Of a DNA stretch of 64,000 nucleotides, positions 14,874 through 24,497 are shown piece after piece. Origin of the DNA: Pyrinomonadaceae bacterium (GTDB lineage: Bacteria; Acidobacteriota; Blastocatellia; Pyrinomonadales; Pyrinomonadaceae); the NCBI GenBank assembly GCA_021228405.1, contig JAJQRF010000008.1, forward strand, positions 124,001-188,000, in the 5' to 3' direction. The notes under the pieces were generated by a model. It had not been told where the DNA came from and searched no databases. It saw only the letters and a program-made list of their open reading frames with translations. The stretch's first letter is position 1. Each line of letters opens with the position of its first letter. The position numbers and the translations under genes are program-made.

Positions 14874-16997
14874 TTACTTTGCTTCGCCGCCGCCGAAAAA
14901 TCTGCGGGTGTAGAGCGAGGCGGAATTTTTCGGGCGTTGGATGAAATCGAGTTCTCTGGAAACCGTGACGTTGTTTGCGCTGAGGGTCGTGCCGGTGGCG
15001 CGTTGAAATTCGCTGATCGCTTTGTTGAGGTCGGTTTGCGCCTGAAGTTCGCGGCTTCGTGCCGCCAACAATTCGGTCTGGCGTTGGAGAACGAGATAAA
15101 AGGTCGTCGTTCCGGCGCGGAATTGGCGTTGTTCGCTGTCGTAAAGCTGTTCGGCGGACTGGCGCGAAGCGAGCGCGGAAGCCAGCCGCGCTTCCGATGA
15201 ACGCAGGGCTTGGAGCGAATTGCGGACTTCGGCTTCGATGACCTGTTCCTGCTGGTTGCGCGAGTTTGTGATCTGATTTGCCTCGACCAGCGAGCGTCCG
15301 AGATTTGCTTCGGCGGTGCGGTTGCCCCACGGAATGCTGATGCTCACGCCGACGCGGTAGGTCGGATAGCGTTGCGTCAGAATGTCGCCGAGCGAACTGA
15401 AATATCCGCCGACCAGGGCTGACGGCGGCGATGAAACGGTCGTCGTCGGTTGAATGACGAGCGGCGGCAGATTGTTGATCTGCGAAAGCTGATTGATGCG
15501 CGCCAGCAAGGTCGGATCGACCGTGTTGCTCGTGCGCGTGACCTCGTTCGCCGTTCCCGCAAGACCGGCGGAAGTATAGTTTCCGATTAAATCGATCTGC
15601 GGTTTCGTCTGATCTTTAAAAAATCTTTGATCGATCTGATTGATCTCCTTCTGCGTGGCAAGCTGTGTGATCTCGGGGCGATTGCGAAGCGCGTCGGCAA
15701 CCGCAATCTCAAGCCCGATGCGCGGCGGTTCGAGCGAAATCTCCGAGATCGGCGTGATCGGGCGCGTCCATTCTTCGGATGTGCGGTCTTTCAGCATCAA
15801 GGTTTTCAAAGTATTTTCCGCCCGCGTCACGTCTTCCTGCGCGGTGTAAACGTTTTGCTCGAAGGTCGTGATCTGCGTGTTTGCCGCGACAATATCGATC
15901 GGCGCGAGAACGCCCTTCGCAACCAGACGCTGATTGCTTTCGAGCTGTGTCCGCGCCTGTTTGACGGCATCGATTTGCACTTGCAGATTCCGCAGAGAGA
16001 AAACCAAATCCCAGTAAGCCTGTTCGACCTGCGCGATGACTTCGATGGCGCGCTGACGAAACTGCGCGTCGGTCAGCGAAAGATTTTTCTTCGCGATCTC
16101 GATCTGGCGGCGGTTGTTGTCGAAGCGCAGACCGCGAAACAAAGGCTGTCGGTAAGTCAGATTCAAAGACGAAGGAAACTGCGGATTGAGCAGAGAGTTC
16201 TGGTTATTGGTCGTCGTCCGCGCATTGTTGAAATCAGCCGTGTATGAACCGCCCGCGAACGGCGAAAAACCGCTTGCGCCCAAGATAGTGCTGAAATTGT
16301 TCTGCGTCACCTTTCCGCTCGAACCCGCGCCGCCGATCGTCGAAGCCGTCGGTGTCGTGCGGCTTTCATAAAAACTGTCCGCCGCCAGAACGGGATCGTA
16401 AACGCCGCGCGCCGCCTTCAGATTAAACTCGGCGATCTGCACGTTGATCTTGGAAGTATCGATGTCGTTATTGTTCTGCAAAGCCCGCGTGATCGCATCT
16501 TCGAGCGTCATCGGAAGCTGATTCATCACGTCCACGCCGACGCGGTCTGCCGACGGCAAGGGTCGAACCGGGGCTTCAAAATTGGGCGCGACGGGCGGCG
16601 GATCGTCGGGCAATTCGGCGGGTGCGATGCCGCCCGAAGTTCCGACGTTCTGTGTCGGCGTTTGCTGAATGACCGTGTTCGGATTGGCGATCTGTCCGCT
16701 CGGCGTGGTTCCCGGCGGTGTCGTTTGGGTCGGCTGTGTCTGCTGTGCCGGCGGTTGTTCCGTCTGATTCTGCGGTTGTGTCTGACGGTTCGGCTGTGTC
16801 GGTTGTGCCGGTTGAGTTTGCGGCTCGACCGGCTGATTCGGTTGCGTCGGCTGTGTCGGTTGCTGGACAGGCGGAGTTGTTGGCGGAGTTTGCGCCGCAA
16901 CTGTCAATCCCGTGAGAACGACCGTAAAAAATATTGATACTACCCTTAACTTCATAAACATATTGCGAACCCGCGCCCTACGCGCTTTCGCCGACAT
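14874..16997 (-). CDS. TolC-family outer-membrane efflux protein
   Basis: Up to 707 aa. An N-terminal signal (MKLRVVSIFFTVVLTGLTVA, from an inner Met15 at 16955) is followed by about 100 residues of Pro/Gln/Thr repeats, then the two outer-membrane efflux protein repeats. These have the helical hairpins of TolC (for example ARTQLESNQRLVAKGV and TTFYLVLQRQTEL). It forms the outer-membrane exit duct for the RND pump encoded immediately upstream. The longest frame overlaps the pump gene by 20 bp; Met13/Met15 starts would leave a gap. TolC proteins are usually 430-500 aa, so the P/Q/T linker is an unusual addition. Confidence 0.88.
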   Translation of the reverse strand: MSAKARRARVRNMFMKLRVVSIFFTVVLTGLTVAAQTPPTTPPVQQPTQPTQPNQPVEPQTQPAQPTQPNRQTQPQNQTEQPPAQQTQPTQTTPPGTTPSGQIANPNTVIQQTPTQNVGTSGGIAPAELPDDPPPVAPNFEAPVRPLPSADRVGVDVMNQLPMTLEDAITRALQNNNDIDTSKINVQIAEFNLKAARGVYDPVLAADSFYESRTTPTASTIGGAGSSGKVTQNNFSTILGASGFSPFAGGSYTADFNNARTTTNNQNSLLNPQFPSSLNLTYRQPLFRGLRFDNNRRQIEIAKKNLSLTDAQFRQRAIEVIAQVEQAYWDLVFSLRNLQVQIDAVKQARTQLESNQRLVAKGVLAPIDIVAANTQITTFEQNVYTAQEDVTRAENTLKTLMLKDRTSEEWTRPITPISEISLEPPRIGLEIAVADALRNRPEITQLATQKEINQIDQRFFKDQTKPQIDLIGNYTSAGLAGTANEVTRTSNTVDPTLLARINQLSQINNLPPLVIQPTTTVSSPPSALVGGYFSSLGDILTQRYPTYRVGVSISIPWGNRTAEANLGRSLVEANQITNSRNQQEQVIEAEVRNSLQALRSSEARLASALASRQSAEQLYDSEQRQFRAGTTTFYLVLQRQTELLAARSRELQAQTDLNKAISEFQRATGTTLSANNVTVSRELDFIQRPKNSASLYTRRFFGGGEAK

Positions 16998-19900
16998 TAT
17001 CCAGATTCGCGTCCTCGCGTTCCTTCCGGGTTTTCGGTTTCTCCTCAGTTTTATTCCTGCGGAAAATGCCGTAAACAGGTCGCATAATTCCGTCCTTCAA
17101 ATTGCCGACGCGCTCGGAAAGACCGCGAAAAACGGTCGTTTGCTGTGCGTCGTCAAAGAGCGAATAGAAAACCGGAACGGCGAGCAAGGTCAACAGCAAA
17201 CACAAAGATTGTCCGCCGACGACGAGAATTCCGATCGAACGGTTCGTCGCCGCGCCCGCTCCCGTTCCCAGAATGAGCGGAATCATTCCCGCAACGAGCG
17301 CAAGCGTCGTCATCAGGATCGGACGCAGACGGTCGCGGTTTGCCTGTATGATTGCGTCGTAGCGATTCATCCCGCGTTCGCGCAGAGTGTTCGTGTGATC
17401 GATCTGCAAGATCGCGTTCTTTTTGACGATACCGAACAATAAAAGAATTCCGAGCGCGGAGAAAATATTCAAGGTCTGCCCCGCGATCAGCGTAGAAACG
17501 AGCGCGAACGGAATCGAAAGCGGAAGCGTCAGCAGAATCGTGACCGGGTGAATGAACGATTCAAACTGCGCCGCCAGGATCAGATACATAAAGACGAACG
17601 ACAGCAGAAACGCATACATAAACGATTGATATGCGCGCTGCAGTTCCTTCGATTGTCCCGTCACGCCAGCCGTGTATTCGGCGGGAAGATTGAGTTCCTT
17701 CACATATTGTTCGAGCTTTGCGGCGGCATCCGATTCGGAAGCGTTCGGCGGCAGACTCGCGCTGACCGTGATCTGACGTTGACGGTTCAAACGGCTGATC
17801 GAAGCGGGACTGCGACCGTCTTCGATCTTGACCAATCTTTCCAATCCGACCGTTCCGCCGTTCGCCGATGCGACGGTGAAATATTGCAAATTGTTGCGGT
17901 CGCGCCGATATTGTTCGTCAGCCTGTAAAACCACGTCGTATTGTTTGTTGTTCTGGCTGAACGTCGTCACGCGCTGTCCGGCGGCGAAAGTATTGATCGC
18001 CGTCGCCACGTCGCCCGCTTTTACGCCGAGATCGGCGGCTTTGTCGCGGTCGATAGTGATCTGAATTTCGGGCGTTCCGACATCATAAGAGGTGTCGGGG
18101 TCGCGGAAAACCGGGTCTTGACGCATCTTTTCGACAAGCTGATTCGCGTAAGTGTTCAACTGCTCCATATCCGGTCCGGCAAGATAATAACCGATGCCCG
18201 AACCGCCGCGTCCCAATCCCAAACTGCCCGAGATCGAAGATTGCGCCGAGGCGTTGATGCGGTAATCCTTCGACTGATATTTTTTCAGAATCGCGCGCGT
18301 TTTATTGATGAGTTCGGCTTGTGAAAAATCACGTTCGGCAACGGGAACAAGACTGACGTTGACGTTTCCCGAGTTGGCTCCGCTGTTGCCGAAACCGCCC
18401 GCTTGAACCAGTGTGTTTTTCACTCCCGGAAGCTGTTCGCGCACATCACGCGCAATACGGTCGAGAATCGATTGCGTCGCCGAAAGCGAAGTTCCCTGCG
18501 GACCGCGCAGAGAGATCGAAAACGCCGATTCGTCTTCTTCGGGCAAAAACGCCATTCCGACGAATTTGAAGAGCGGATAGATCGAAGCGACTACTAAAAG
18601 ACAGATCAGCACGACCGCCCAACGAAAACGCATCGAAATTTTCAAAAGCCACGTGTAAGTGCTGTCGATCTTGCTGTAAAACCAACTGTCCTTGCTTTCA
18701 TTTGCGGCTTGCGGTTTGCGATTCGCGGTTTCATCTTCATTTACGAGCATTCCGTCGCCGTGAATTTCGCTTGCCGCCGCTTCGTCACCGAATCCGTCCG
18801 CCTCATTGTGTGATTTGTGCGGTTTGATCCAGCGCGCCGCGAGCATCGGCGTTAAAGTAAACGAAACGATCAGCGAAACCGCAATCGCCGCCGCCGAGGT
18901 CAGACCGAACGAGGACATAAAACGCCCGACGATCCCGGTCATAAATCCGACGGGAATAAACACGGCAAGAAGCGAAAGCGTCGTCGCCAAAACCGCCAGA
19001 CCGATCTCGCGCGTTCCTTCGATCGCCGCCTGAAACGGGTCCATTCCTTTTTCTTCGACAAATCGGTAAATATTTTCCAGAACAACAATCGCGTCGTCGA
19101 TCACGATTCCGACCATCAATGTCAGCGCGAGCATCGTCATCTGATTCAGGCTGTAGCCGAGCGCGGCAATGATCGCAAACGCCGCGATGATCGAGGTCGG
19201 AATCGCCAACGCCGAAATGATCGTCGAACGAATGTTCCAAAGGAAAAGAAAAACGATGATCGCCGCAAAAAGTCCGCCTAAAACCAGATGTTCTTCGATG
19301 GCGTGAAGCGAATTTTCGATAAATTCCGATTGGTCGCGCGTGACGACGACCTTCATATCTTCAGGCAAAGTCGGAATGATCTGATTCATTCGCTCTTTCA
19401 CGCCGCTGATGAGCGCGATCGTGTTTGAGCCGGATTGTTTACGGATGCCGAGATAGAGCGACTGAACGCCGTCGAGCGAAGCCGCCGAAGACGCATCCGC
19501 GCCGCCGTCCTGCACGCGCCCGATGTCTTTGATCTTGATCGGAAAGCCGTTGCGCGTCGTGATAACGATGTCCTGAAACTGGTTTACGTCAGTTAATTTA
19601 CTAATCGTGCGCACGCCCGAGGTTTTCGGTCCTTCGATCAGACTTCCGCCCGGAAGTTCGAGGTTTTGATTGCGAATCGCGTTTGAAACTTCCGTGATCG
19701 AAAGGTTGTAGGCGCGCAGACGCGTCGGGTCAACGTAAACTTTAATCTGGCGTTGTCTGCCGCCGAAAATGACGACTTCGCCGATCCCGTCAACCGATTG
19801 AATGCGTTCCTGAATCGTTTTTTCGACAAAATCGTTCAGTTCGACAATATCGCGCGGCGCACTGATCGCATAGATCAGAACGGGTTGTGAATCGGGGTCG

Positions 19901-20295
19901 GATTTGCGGACAACGGGCGGGTCAGCCGTTTCGGGCAAGCGGTTGACAACGGTCGAAATTTTCTGCTGAATTTCCTGGTAAGCCTGATCCGGGTCTTTTT
20001 CGAGGTTGAAGGTGATCGTCACGTTCGAGCTTCCGCGCGACGAGGACGAACGCATTTCATCGATGCCCGGAACGGTATTGACCGCGCCTTCGATGATGTC
20101 GGTCACTTCCGTTTCGATTTCCGCCGGAGCCGAACCCTGATTCGAGGTCGAAACCGAAATCGTCGGCAAATCGATCTTGGGAAAACGGTCAACGCCCAGT
20201 GTAAAAAAGCTAAATCCGCCGACAACCGTTAAAAACATCACGATAACGGTCGCAAACACCGGACGATGAACACAAATTTCAGCTAACCATTGCAT
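16978..20295 (-). CDS. RND-family efflux pump, inner-membrane permease (AcrB/HAE1 type)
   Basis: 1105 aa with the full RND plan: a first helix (residues ~10-32), a large periplasmic loop, five helices, a second periplasmic loop and the closing helices. The proton-relay segment GIVIDDAIVVLENIYRF carries the paired Asp. GAGAATNRSIGILVVGGQ lies near the C-terminus. A ~50-residue polar insertion (residues ~495-545, DGFGDEAAASEIHGDG) and a charged C-terminal tail are extra. It exports drugs or other amphiphilic compounds using the proton gradient, together with the adaptor upstream and TolC downstream. Confidence 0.95.
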   Translation of the reverse strand: MQWLAEICVHRPVFATVIVMFLTVVGGFSFFTLGVDRFPKIDLPTISVSTSNQGSAPAEIETEVTDIIEGAVNTVPGIDEMRSSSSRGSSNVTITFNLEKDPDQAYQEIQQKISTVVNRLPETADPPVVRKSDPDSQPVLIYAISAPRDIVELNDFVEKTIQERIQSVDGIGEVVIFGGRQRQIKVYVDPTRLRAYNLSITEVSNAIRNQNLELPGGSLIEGPKTSGVRTISKLTDVNQFQDIVITTRNGFPIKIKDIGRVQDGGADASSAASLDGVQSLYLGIRKQSGSNTIALISGVKERMNQIIPTLPEDMKVVVTRDQSEFIENSLHAIEEHLVLGGLFAAIIVFLFLWNIRSTIISALAIPTSIIAAFAIIAALGYSLNQMTMLALTLMVGIVIDDAIVVLENIYRFVEEKGMDPFQAAIEGTREIGLAVLATTLSLLAVFIPVGFMTGIVGRFMSSFGLTSAAAIAVSLIVSFTLTPMLAARWIKPHKSHNEADGFGDEAAASEIHGDGMLVNEDETANRKPQAANESKDSWFYSKIDSTYTWLLKISMRFRWAVVLICLLVVASIYPLFKFVGMAFLPEEDESAFSISLRGPQGTSLSATQSILDRIARDVREQLPGVKNTLVQAGGFGNSGANSGNVNVSLVPVAERDFSQAELINKTRAILKKYQSKDYRINASAQSSISGSLGLGRGGSGIGYYLAGPDMEQLNTYANQLVEKMRQDPVFRDPDTSYDVGTPEIQITIDRDKAADLGVKAGDVATAINTFAAGQRVTTFSQNNKQYDVVLQADEQYRRDRNNLQYFTVASANGGTVGLERLVKIEDGRSPASISRLNRQRQITVSASLPPNASESDAAAKLEQYVKELNLPAEYTAGVTGQSKELQRAYQSFMYAFLLSFVFMYLILAAQFESFIHPVTILLTLPLSIPFALVSTLIAGQTLNIFSALGILLLFGIVKKNAILQIDHTNTLRERGMNRYDAIIQANRDRLRPILMTTLALVAGMIPLILGTGAGAATNRSIGILVVGGQSLCLLLTLLAVPVFYSLFDDAQQTTVFRGLSERVGNLKDGIMRPVYGIFRRNKTEEKPKTRKEREDANLDNVGESA

Positions 20296-20300
20296 AATAC

Positions 20301-20362
20301 TTTTGAGTAGCGAGTAGCGAGTAGCGAGTAGCGAGTTTGAAGTTTCTCTCGCTACTTTCTAC
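20301..20362. repeat. Short tandem repeat GAGTAGC with inverted copy
   Basis: AGTAGCGAG-type units repeat four times in tandem, then CTCGCTACT and CTACTCTCTACT follow on the other side of TTTGAAGTTTCT. The 9-bp arms can form a hairpin between the adaptor and pump genes. It belongs to the class of word-built spacers seen elsewhere in this window. Confidence 0.65.
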
Positions 20363-20365
20363 TCT

Positions 20366-21733
20366 CTACTGGACACTGACTTTTGCACCTTCGTAAAGCT
20401 GCTCCAAATTACTCGTTGCCACTGTTTCATCGGCGTTGACACCGACTAAAATCTGGTATGAATCGCCTTCTTCCGTTCCCAACTGAACGGTGCGAAGTTT
20501 GGCAATTCCTTCCTGAATCACGAAAACTCTCTGCGATTGCGTGGCTTTGTCTTCATAGACCGCCGTTTTCGGCACGAAAACTCCCGTGCTTCCGCCGTTT
20601 CGCGTGATCTTTGCGGTCGCAAACATTCCCGTCCGCAGAGCGTTATCGCCGTTTTCGATCGTCGCTTCGACAACCGCCGAACGCGATGTCGGATCGATCG
20701 CGGGATTGACGGCAATGACCGTTCCCGCAAAATTTCTGTCTTTATAAGCGTCAACCGCGACCGAAACGCCGCGACCGATGCCGACATAGGGAACGTCCGA
20801 TTCGGGAATCTGAATCTGAATCTTGATCGGATTCGTTCTGAGAATCGTCGCGATTGCAGTTGAAGACGTGACAAATTCGCCGACGGCGGTTTGTCTTTGG
20901 CTGATATATCCCGAAAAAGGCGCGCGAATGGTCGTGTCGGCAACGCCCTGTTCGGCAATTCCGATCTGCGTCCGCGCCGATTCGACCGCCGCTTCCGCCG
21001 ATTTTATCGCCTGATTATTCTGCTTGGCGGTATTGATCGCACCTTCGAGCGTTTGCTTGGCGGCATTGACGTTGGCGCGTGCCGTGTCGCGCGCGGTGCG
21101 GGCAACATCGCGTGCCGTGCGAAACTGTTCGTAAGTTATCATCGGCGTGTCGCCCGTCGTGACCAATTCGCGATAGCGTCGTTCGTTTACTTCGGCTTGC
21201 TGTAAACTGACTTCAGCCTGCCGCAGTTCGGCGAGCGCACGTTCGTAATTGGCATTTGCAACCCGCACTTCGGGAATCGTCGTCGCGTTAAAACTACCGT
21301 TCGGCGCAAGTCCGAGCCGCGCTTCGGCTTGGCGAACCCCCGCAATGGCTTGATTGACGTTTGCTCTCGCTTCCGCCAGACGAAGCCGCGCATCGTTTTC
21401 GTCGAGCTTGGCAATGACTGCGCCCTGCGAAACGAACTGCCCGACGTTGGCGTAAATATTCGTGACCTTTCCGGCAACTTTCGGCGCGATGTCCGAGCTT
21501 TCTTCCGCGACCAGGCTTCCCGTTGCCTGAATCACGGCGGGAATTTCGCGCGCAACGGCTTTGCCCGCCGTGACCGTCACCGGCGCGGCATTGTTCGCCT
21601 CGTCGGTGTTTGAATTATTCTGCCTTTCGCGGGCTGATTGAGTCGAACTGCAGGAAACACACAGAGCCGCCAACAAAACGCTTGTCAGCATTTTGAAGTT
21701 CGTCACCCGCCTTGCTAAAAATATGAACTCCAT
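20366..21733 (-). CDS. RND efflux periplasmic adaptor (membrane-fusion protein)
   Basis: Up to 455 aa. A hydrophobic N-terminus ends in LLAALCVSCSS, a near-lipobox, suggesting a lipid anchor. Met15 (21691) is a possible alternative start. The lipoyl-like half motif GQFVSQGAVIAKLDENDA, a long alpha-hairpin (residues ~135-265) and APFSGYISQRQTAVGEFV are typical of AcrA/MexA proteins. It bridges the pump and TolC. It is first in a three-gene operon in the order adaptor, pump, TolC. Confidence 0.93.
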   Translation of the reverse strand: MEFIFLARRVTNFKMLTSVLLAALCVSCSSTQSARERQNNSNTDEANNAAPVTVTAGKAVAREIPAVIQATGSLVAEESSDIAPKVAGKVTNIYANVGQFVSQGAVIAKLDENDARLRLAEARANVNQAIAGVRQAEARLGLAPNGSFNATTIPEVRVANANYERALAELRQAEVSLQQAEVNERRYRELVTTGDTPMITYEQFRTARDVARTARDTARANVNAAKQTLEGAINTAKQNNQAIKSAEAAVESARTQIGIAEQGVADTTIRAPFSGYISQRQTAVGEFVTSSTAIATILRTNPIKIQIQIPESDVPYVGIGRGVSVAVDAYKDRNFAGTVIAVNPAIDPTSRSAVVEATIENGDNALRTGMFATAKITRNGGSTGVFVPKTAVYEDKATQSQRVFVIQEGIAKLRTVQLGTEEGDSYQILVGVNADETVATSNLEQLYEGAKVSVQ

Positions 21734-21935
21734 AAAGTTTCTTTTGAAACTACGATTTTATAACAGTCAGATGATGCGATGTAAAGATTTGATTGTAAAT
21801 TTTTGTCAACTAATAAATTTACGGGTTTTGCGGCGCGAAATTCGCTTGCCGAATAAGGCATTTGCCGTTTGCGGAAAATGCGGAAAATGATTATAAAATT
21901 GAAGTGATTTATAAATTTTTCGAGGTGAAATTATT

Positions 21936-22256
21936 ATGGAAGAAATTACCGCAACCGAACTTAAAAAAAAGATGGACGACGGCGAAAATGTCCAACTTAT
22001 CGACGTTCGCCAACCCGATGAATTCGCGTTCGCCAAGATCGAAGGCGCAAAGCTGATCCCGCTCGGCGAGATCGTGAAAAGAATGGACGAGCTTGACGAT
22101 TCGCGCGAAGCAGTCATTCAATGCAAAGCCGGCGGACGCAGTGCACAGGCGATTCAGGCTCTCCAACGCGCCGGATACAAAGGCGCACTGAAAAATATGC
22201 GCGGCGGCATCACCGCCTGGTCGAACGAAGTCGATCCGAAAGTTCCGAAATATTGA
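21936..22256 (+). CDS. Rhodanese-like domain protein
   Basis: A 106-aa single rhodanese domain with GAGGTG before the ATG. LIDVRQPDEFAFAKIEGAKL is the family signature, and the active-site loop CKAGGRS begins at Cys63, the residue that carries persulfide in sulfurtransferases. No signal peptide. The substrate is unknown. A strong terminator follows. Confidence 0.93.
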   Translation: MEEITATELKKKMDDGENVQLIDVRQPDEFAFAKIEGAKLIPLGEIVKRMDELDDSREAVIQCKAGGRSAQAIQALQRAGYKGALKNMRGGITAWSNEVDPKVPKY

Positions 22257-22267
22257 AATAACGGAAA

Positions 22268-22340
22268 ACTGAAAACGGAAAGTGAAAAATGTAAGAAGGT
22301 TTTCTTCATTTTTCACTTTCCGTTTTCAGTTTTATTTTGT
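22268..22340 (+). terminator. 24-bp perfect hairpin after the rhodanese gene
   Basis: The arm at 22268-22291 (ACTGAAAACGGAAAGTGAAA...) is perfectly complementary to 22307-22330, with a 15-nt loop, and a T-rich run (TTTATTTTG) follows. It is much longer than a normal terminator stem and is built from repeated GAAAAC/GGAAAG words, like other spacers in the window. Confidence 0.75.
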
Positions 22341-22363
22341 CGGAAAAACTCTATTTGCCGCCC

Positions 22364-22635
22364 GGCAAGAACATTTTATCAACGGATAAAATCATTTCTT
22401 CAATTGATATTTTCATTTTATCCGTTGATATTTTCTTTATGTCAAAGACATTTTCCTTCCGTCAATCGATATTTTCGTTTTGTCCGTTGATATTTTCGTT
22501 TTGTCCGTTGATATTTTCGTTTCGTCGAGCGACAAAATGAATTTATCTGTAGATATTTTCGTTTTATCTGTGGATATTTTCGTTTTATCAACCGAGAAAA
22601 TGAAAATATCTATAGATATTTTCATTTTTTCTGCA
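22364..22635. repeat. Array B: 13 units of ~21 bp with core GATATTTTCGTTTTATC
   Basis: Units start at 22364, 22385, 22406, 22427, 22447, 22468, 22489, 22510, 22531, 22552, 22573, 22594 and 22615. All steps are 21 nt except one of 20 (22427 to 22447). The core has GATA...TATC ends, and some units (22531, 22594) appear in the inverted form GA(C/G)AAAATGAA. The last unit overlaps the stop codon of the AhpD-like gene at 22622. Read on the minus strand, part of the array encodes a stop-free heptad (DKTKIST), but there is no ribosome site and the 20-nt step shifts the frame. Confidence 0.85.
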
Positions 22636-23905
22636 ATTTTTTCCAGTCCGTCTTATAAGTTCCGTCGCCGTAAACTTCCTGATAAGTTTTCACGGCTTCG
22701 TCTTCGGAAGGAAGGCGCAGACCATCGGTAAAACGATTCATAAAGGCAAACGCGCCGGTTTGCAGAACGACTTCGAGCGCGCCTTGTTCGCCGAATTCCT
22801 TTTTCACTTTTTCAAAATCCGCATCCGTCACCGACGAAGGTTCCTTCGTCAGTTTCCGCGCAAATTCGACCGCCGTCAGTTCTCGCGGAGTCAAAGCCGA
22901 ATCGTCTTTTTTCATCGCCAAAAGCTTCGCCGGATCAACGCCGAGTCCGCGCAAGCCCTTGACCTGATGAAGCGTGCAATAACGGCAGCCGTTGACCATC
23001 GAAACGGCAAACGAGATTTGAAGCTGAATATTTCGTTCGATCGACCAGTTTTGACGGTTGGCAAAACCGAATTCGCGCCACGCCTGACCGAGCGCGGGAA
23101 CACGCAGAAACGCGCGTTGCGAATTGGCGATGCCCAAACCCAAACCTTGCGACGCGGGCTGATTTGCCGCCGCTTTCGCATTTTCCAGAACCGTCACCGC
23201 CTGATTCATTTCCGTGTCCGAAACGAGCGCGACCCGCGCCAGCGGTGCAACGGTTTTATTGACCGAAGCCGCCATTTTCGGCGATTTATCGTTCAAAACC
23301 CATTCTTCGACGGGCAGGTTCGTCGCCTCGGCAAAACGCACGAAATGATTAAAGAAACAAACCGTCATCGTCAGTTCGATGAGTTGCGAATCGTTGTAAA
23401 CGCCGCTCGTCCGCGCAAAATCCGCGTCCGAAACGCCGTGAATGTCGTTCGTTAATTTGTCGGCATATTCGAGCGCAAGCCGTTCGGCTTCGGTCATCGA
23501 AGCCGAATTTTCCCAATTTTTCAGCAAACTTTGTCCTTTTTCGCTCGCCCGAAGCCAGCGGTTCGTGTGCGCGAAAAGATACGGGCTTTTATAGATTTGC
23601 GCGATCTTCAAACCCATCGCCATTTTCGTTTCGGGCGCAACCGTTCCGCCGAAAAGAAACGTCTGCACGAGATTGGCAAACTGCGGCGCGGCTTTCGTGT
23701 TCTGTGCGGCGGCTTTGATGTAGTTCGGCACGTTCGCGCTTTCCAAAGCGTCGGCGTTCTTTATGTCCTTAACTTCCGCCAAACCGACCCGCGGTTTCGC
23801 ATTGACCTTATTCCGCGCCATTTTTTCCAATTCGCCGAGCGGATTTTTCGCCAAAACCGAAACTGCCAACGCCGTCATCAAAACGAAAATCGTTAAAAAT
23901 CTCAT
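22622..23905 (-). CDS. Exported AhpD-like / carboxymuconolactone decarboxylase family protein, duplicated domain
   Basis: 427 aa with a signal peptide (MRFLTIFVLMTALAVSVLA). Two all-helical halves resemble the AhpD/CMD fold. Only the C-terminal half keeps the redox motif GCRYCTLHQ with its CxxC and following His. The N-terminal half has lost the cysteines. Family members act as peroxidase-linked disulfide proteins. The periplasmic location is inferred from the signal. It is downstream of the gene at 23924 with an 18-nt gap, so the two form an operon. Confidence 0.8.
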   Translation of the reverse strand: MRFLTIFVLMTALAVSVLAKNPLGELEKMARNKVNAKPRVGLAEVKDIKNADALESANVPNYIKAAAQNTKAAPQFANLVQTFLFGGTVAPETKMAMGLKIAQIYKSPYLFAHTNRWLRASEKGQSLLKNWENSASMTEAERLALEYADKLTNDIHGVSDADFARTSGVYNDSQLIELTMTVCFFNHFVRFAEATNLPVEEWVLNDKSPKMAASVNKTVAPLARVALVSDTEMNQAVTVLENAKAAANQPASQGLGLGIANSQRAFLRVPALGQAWREFGFANRQNWSIERNIQLQISFAVSMVNGCRYCTLHQVKGLRGLGVDPAKLLAMKKDDSALTPRELTAVEFARKLTKEPSSVTDADFEKVKKEFGEQGALEVVLQTGAFAFMNRFTDGLRLPSEDEAVKTYQEVYGDGTYKTDWKKLQKK

Positions 23906-23923
23906 TGTTTTTCCTTCCCTTTT

Positions 23924-24424
23924 TTAGTCCAGACTGTATTCAAAATTAAATCTTCCGATGTAGATTTTTCCTTTTTTATCGATCGGCGGTTCGATCAGAA
24001 AAGAATAGATCGGACCTTTTTTCGATTCGGTTTTCGCTTTTGTCGCGCCGATCAGCTCGCCGTCCTTCGCGTAATAAAACATCACGCGCAGAGTTTCGTC
24101 GTCGATGCGCTGATAACCGAAAATGTAATCGCCGGGTTTGAGCGTGAGTTCGCCGACATTCAATGTCGAAGAAGTGCGCAGGAAATGCGTATATTTTCCG
24201 TCCGCTTCGTAACCAGCCGTGATGATGACAACGCCGAAAATCTGATTTTTCCCGTCCGAAATGCCCGAAGCTGTCCGCAATTCGGTTTCGATGTCTTCCT
24301 TGATGACGGGAGCTTTTTCGGGAACGCTTTTCTGCAAATCGGCGTTCGCCATCTTTTTCCAATCCTGCGCAAAAACGCTCAGGGAGAACATCAGAACAAA
24401 AAGTAAAACTGTAAAGGTTTTCAT
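23924..24424 (-). CDS. Hypothetical exported protein
   Basis: 166 aa with a clear signal peptide (MKTFTVLLFVLMFSLSVFAQ). The mature part is strand-rich, with segments such as GDYIFGYQRIDD and GKIYIGRFNFEYSLD, suggesting a small beta-barrel or sandwich. No known catalytic motif. It is cotranscribed with the AhpD-like gene. Confidence 0.7.
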   Translation of the reverse strand: MKTFTVLLFVLMFSLSVFAQDWKKMANADLQKSVPEKAPVIKEDIETELRTASGISDGKNQIFGVVIITAGYEADGKYTHFLRTSSTLNVGELTLKPGDYIFGYQRIDDETLRVMFYYAKDGELIGATKAKTESKKGPIYSFLIEPPIDKKGKIYIGRFNFEYSLD

Positions 24425-24497
24425 AAAATTAGTTAGAAAATGTAATGCAGTCGAATACGGATTTTTCCAGATTTTTATTTAATACTTATCAGCCAAA

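Noticed and set aside
22437-22625. A real protein with DKTKIST heptads (minus strand, array B)
   Set aside because: There is no ribosome site, the 20-nt step breaks the frame, and the other frames are equally open. The apparent peptide is a by-product of a period divisible by three.
14227-22635. CRISPR array (arrays A and B)
   Set aside because: The repeat period is 21 bp in total, linkers are only a few bases, units are degenerate, and no cas gene is present.
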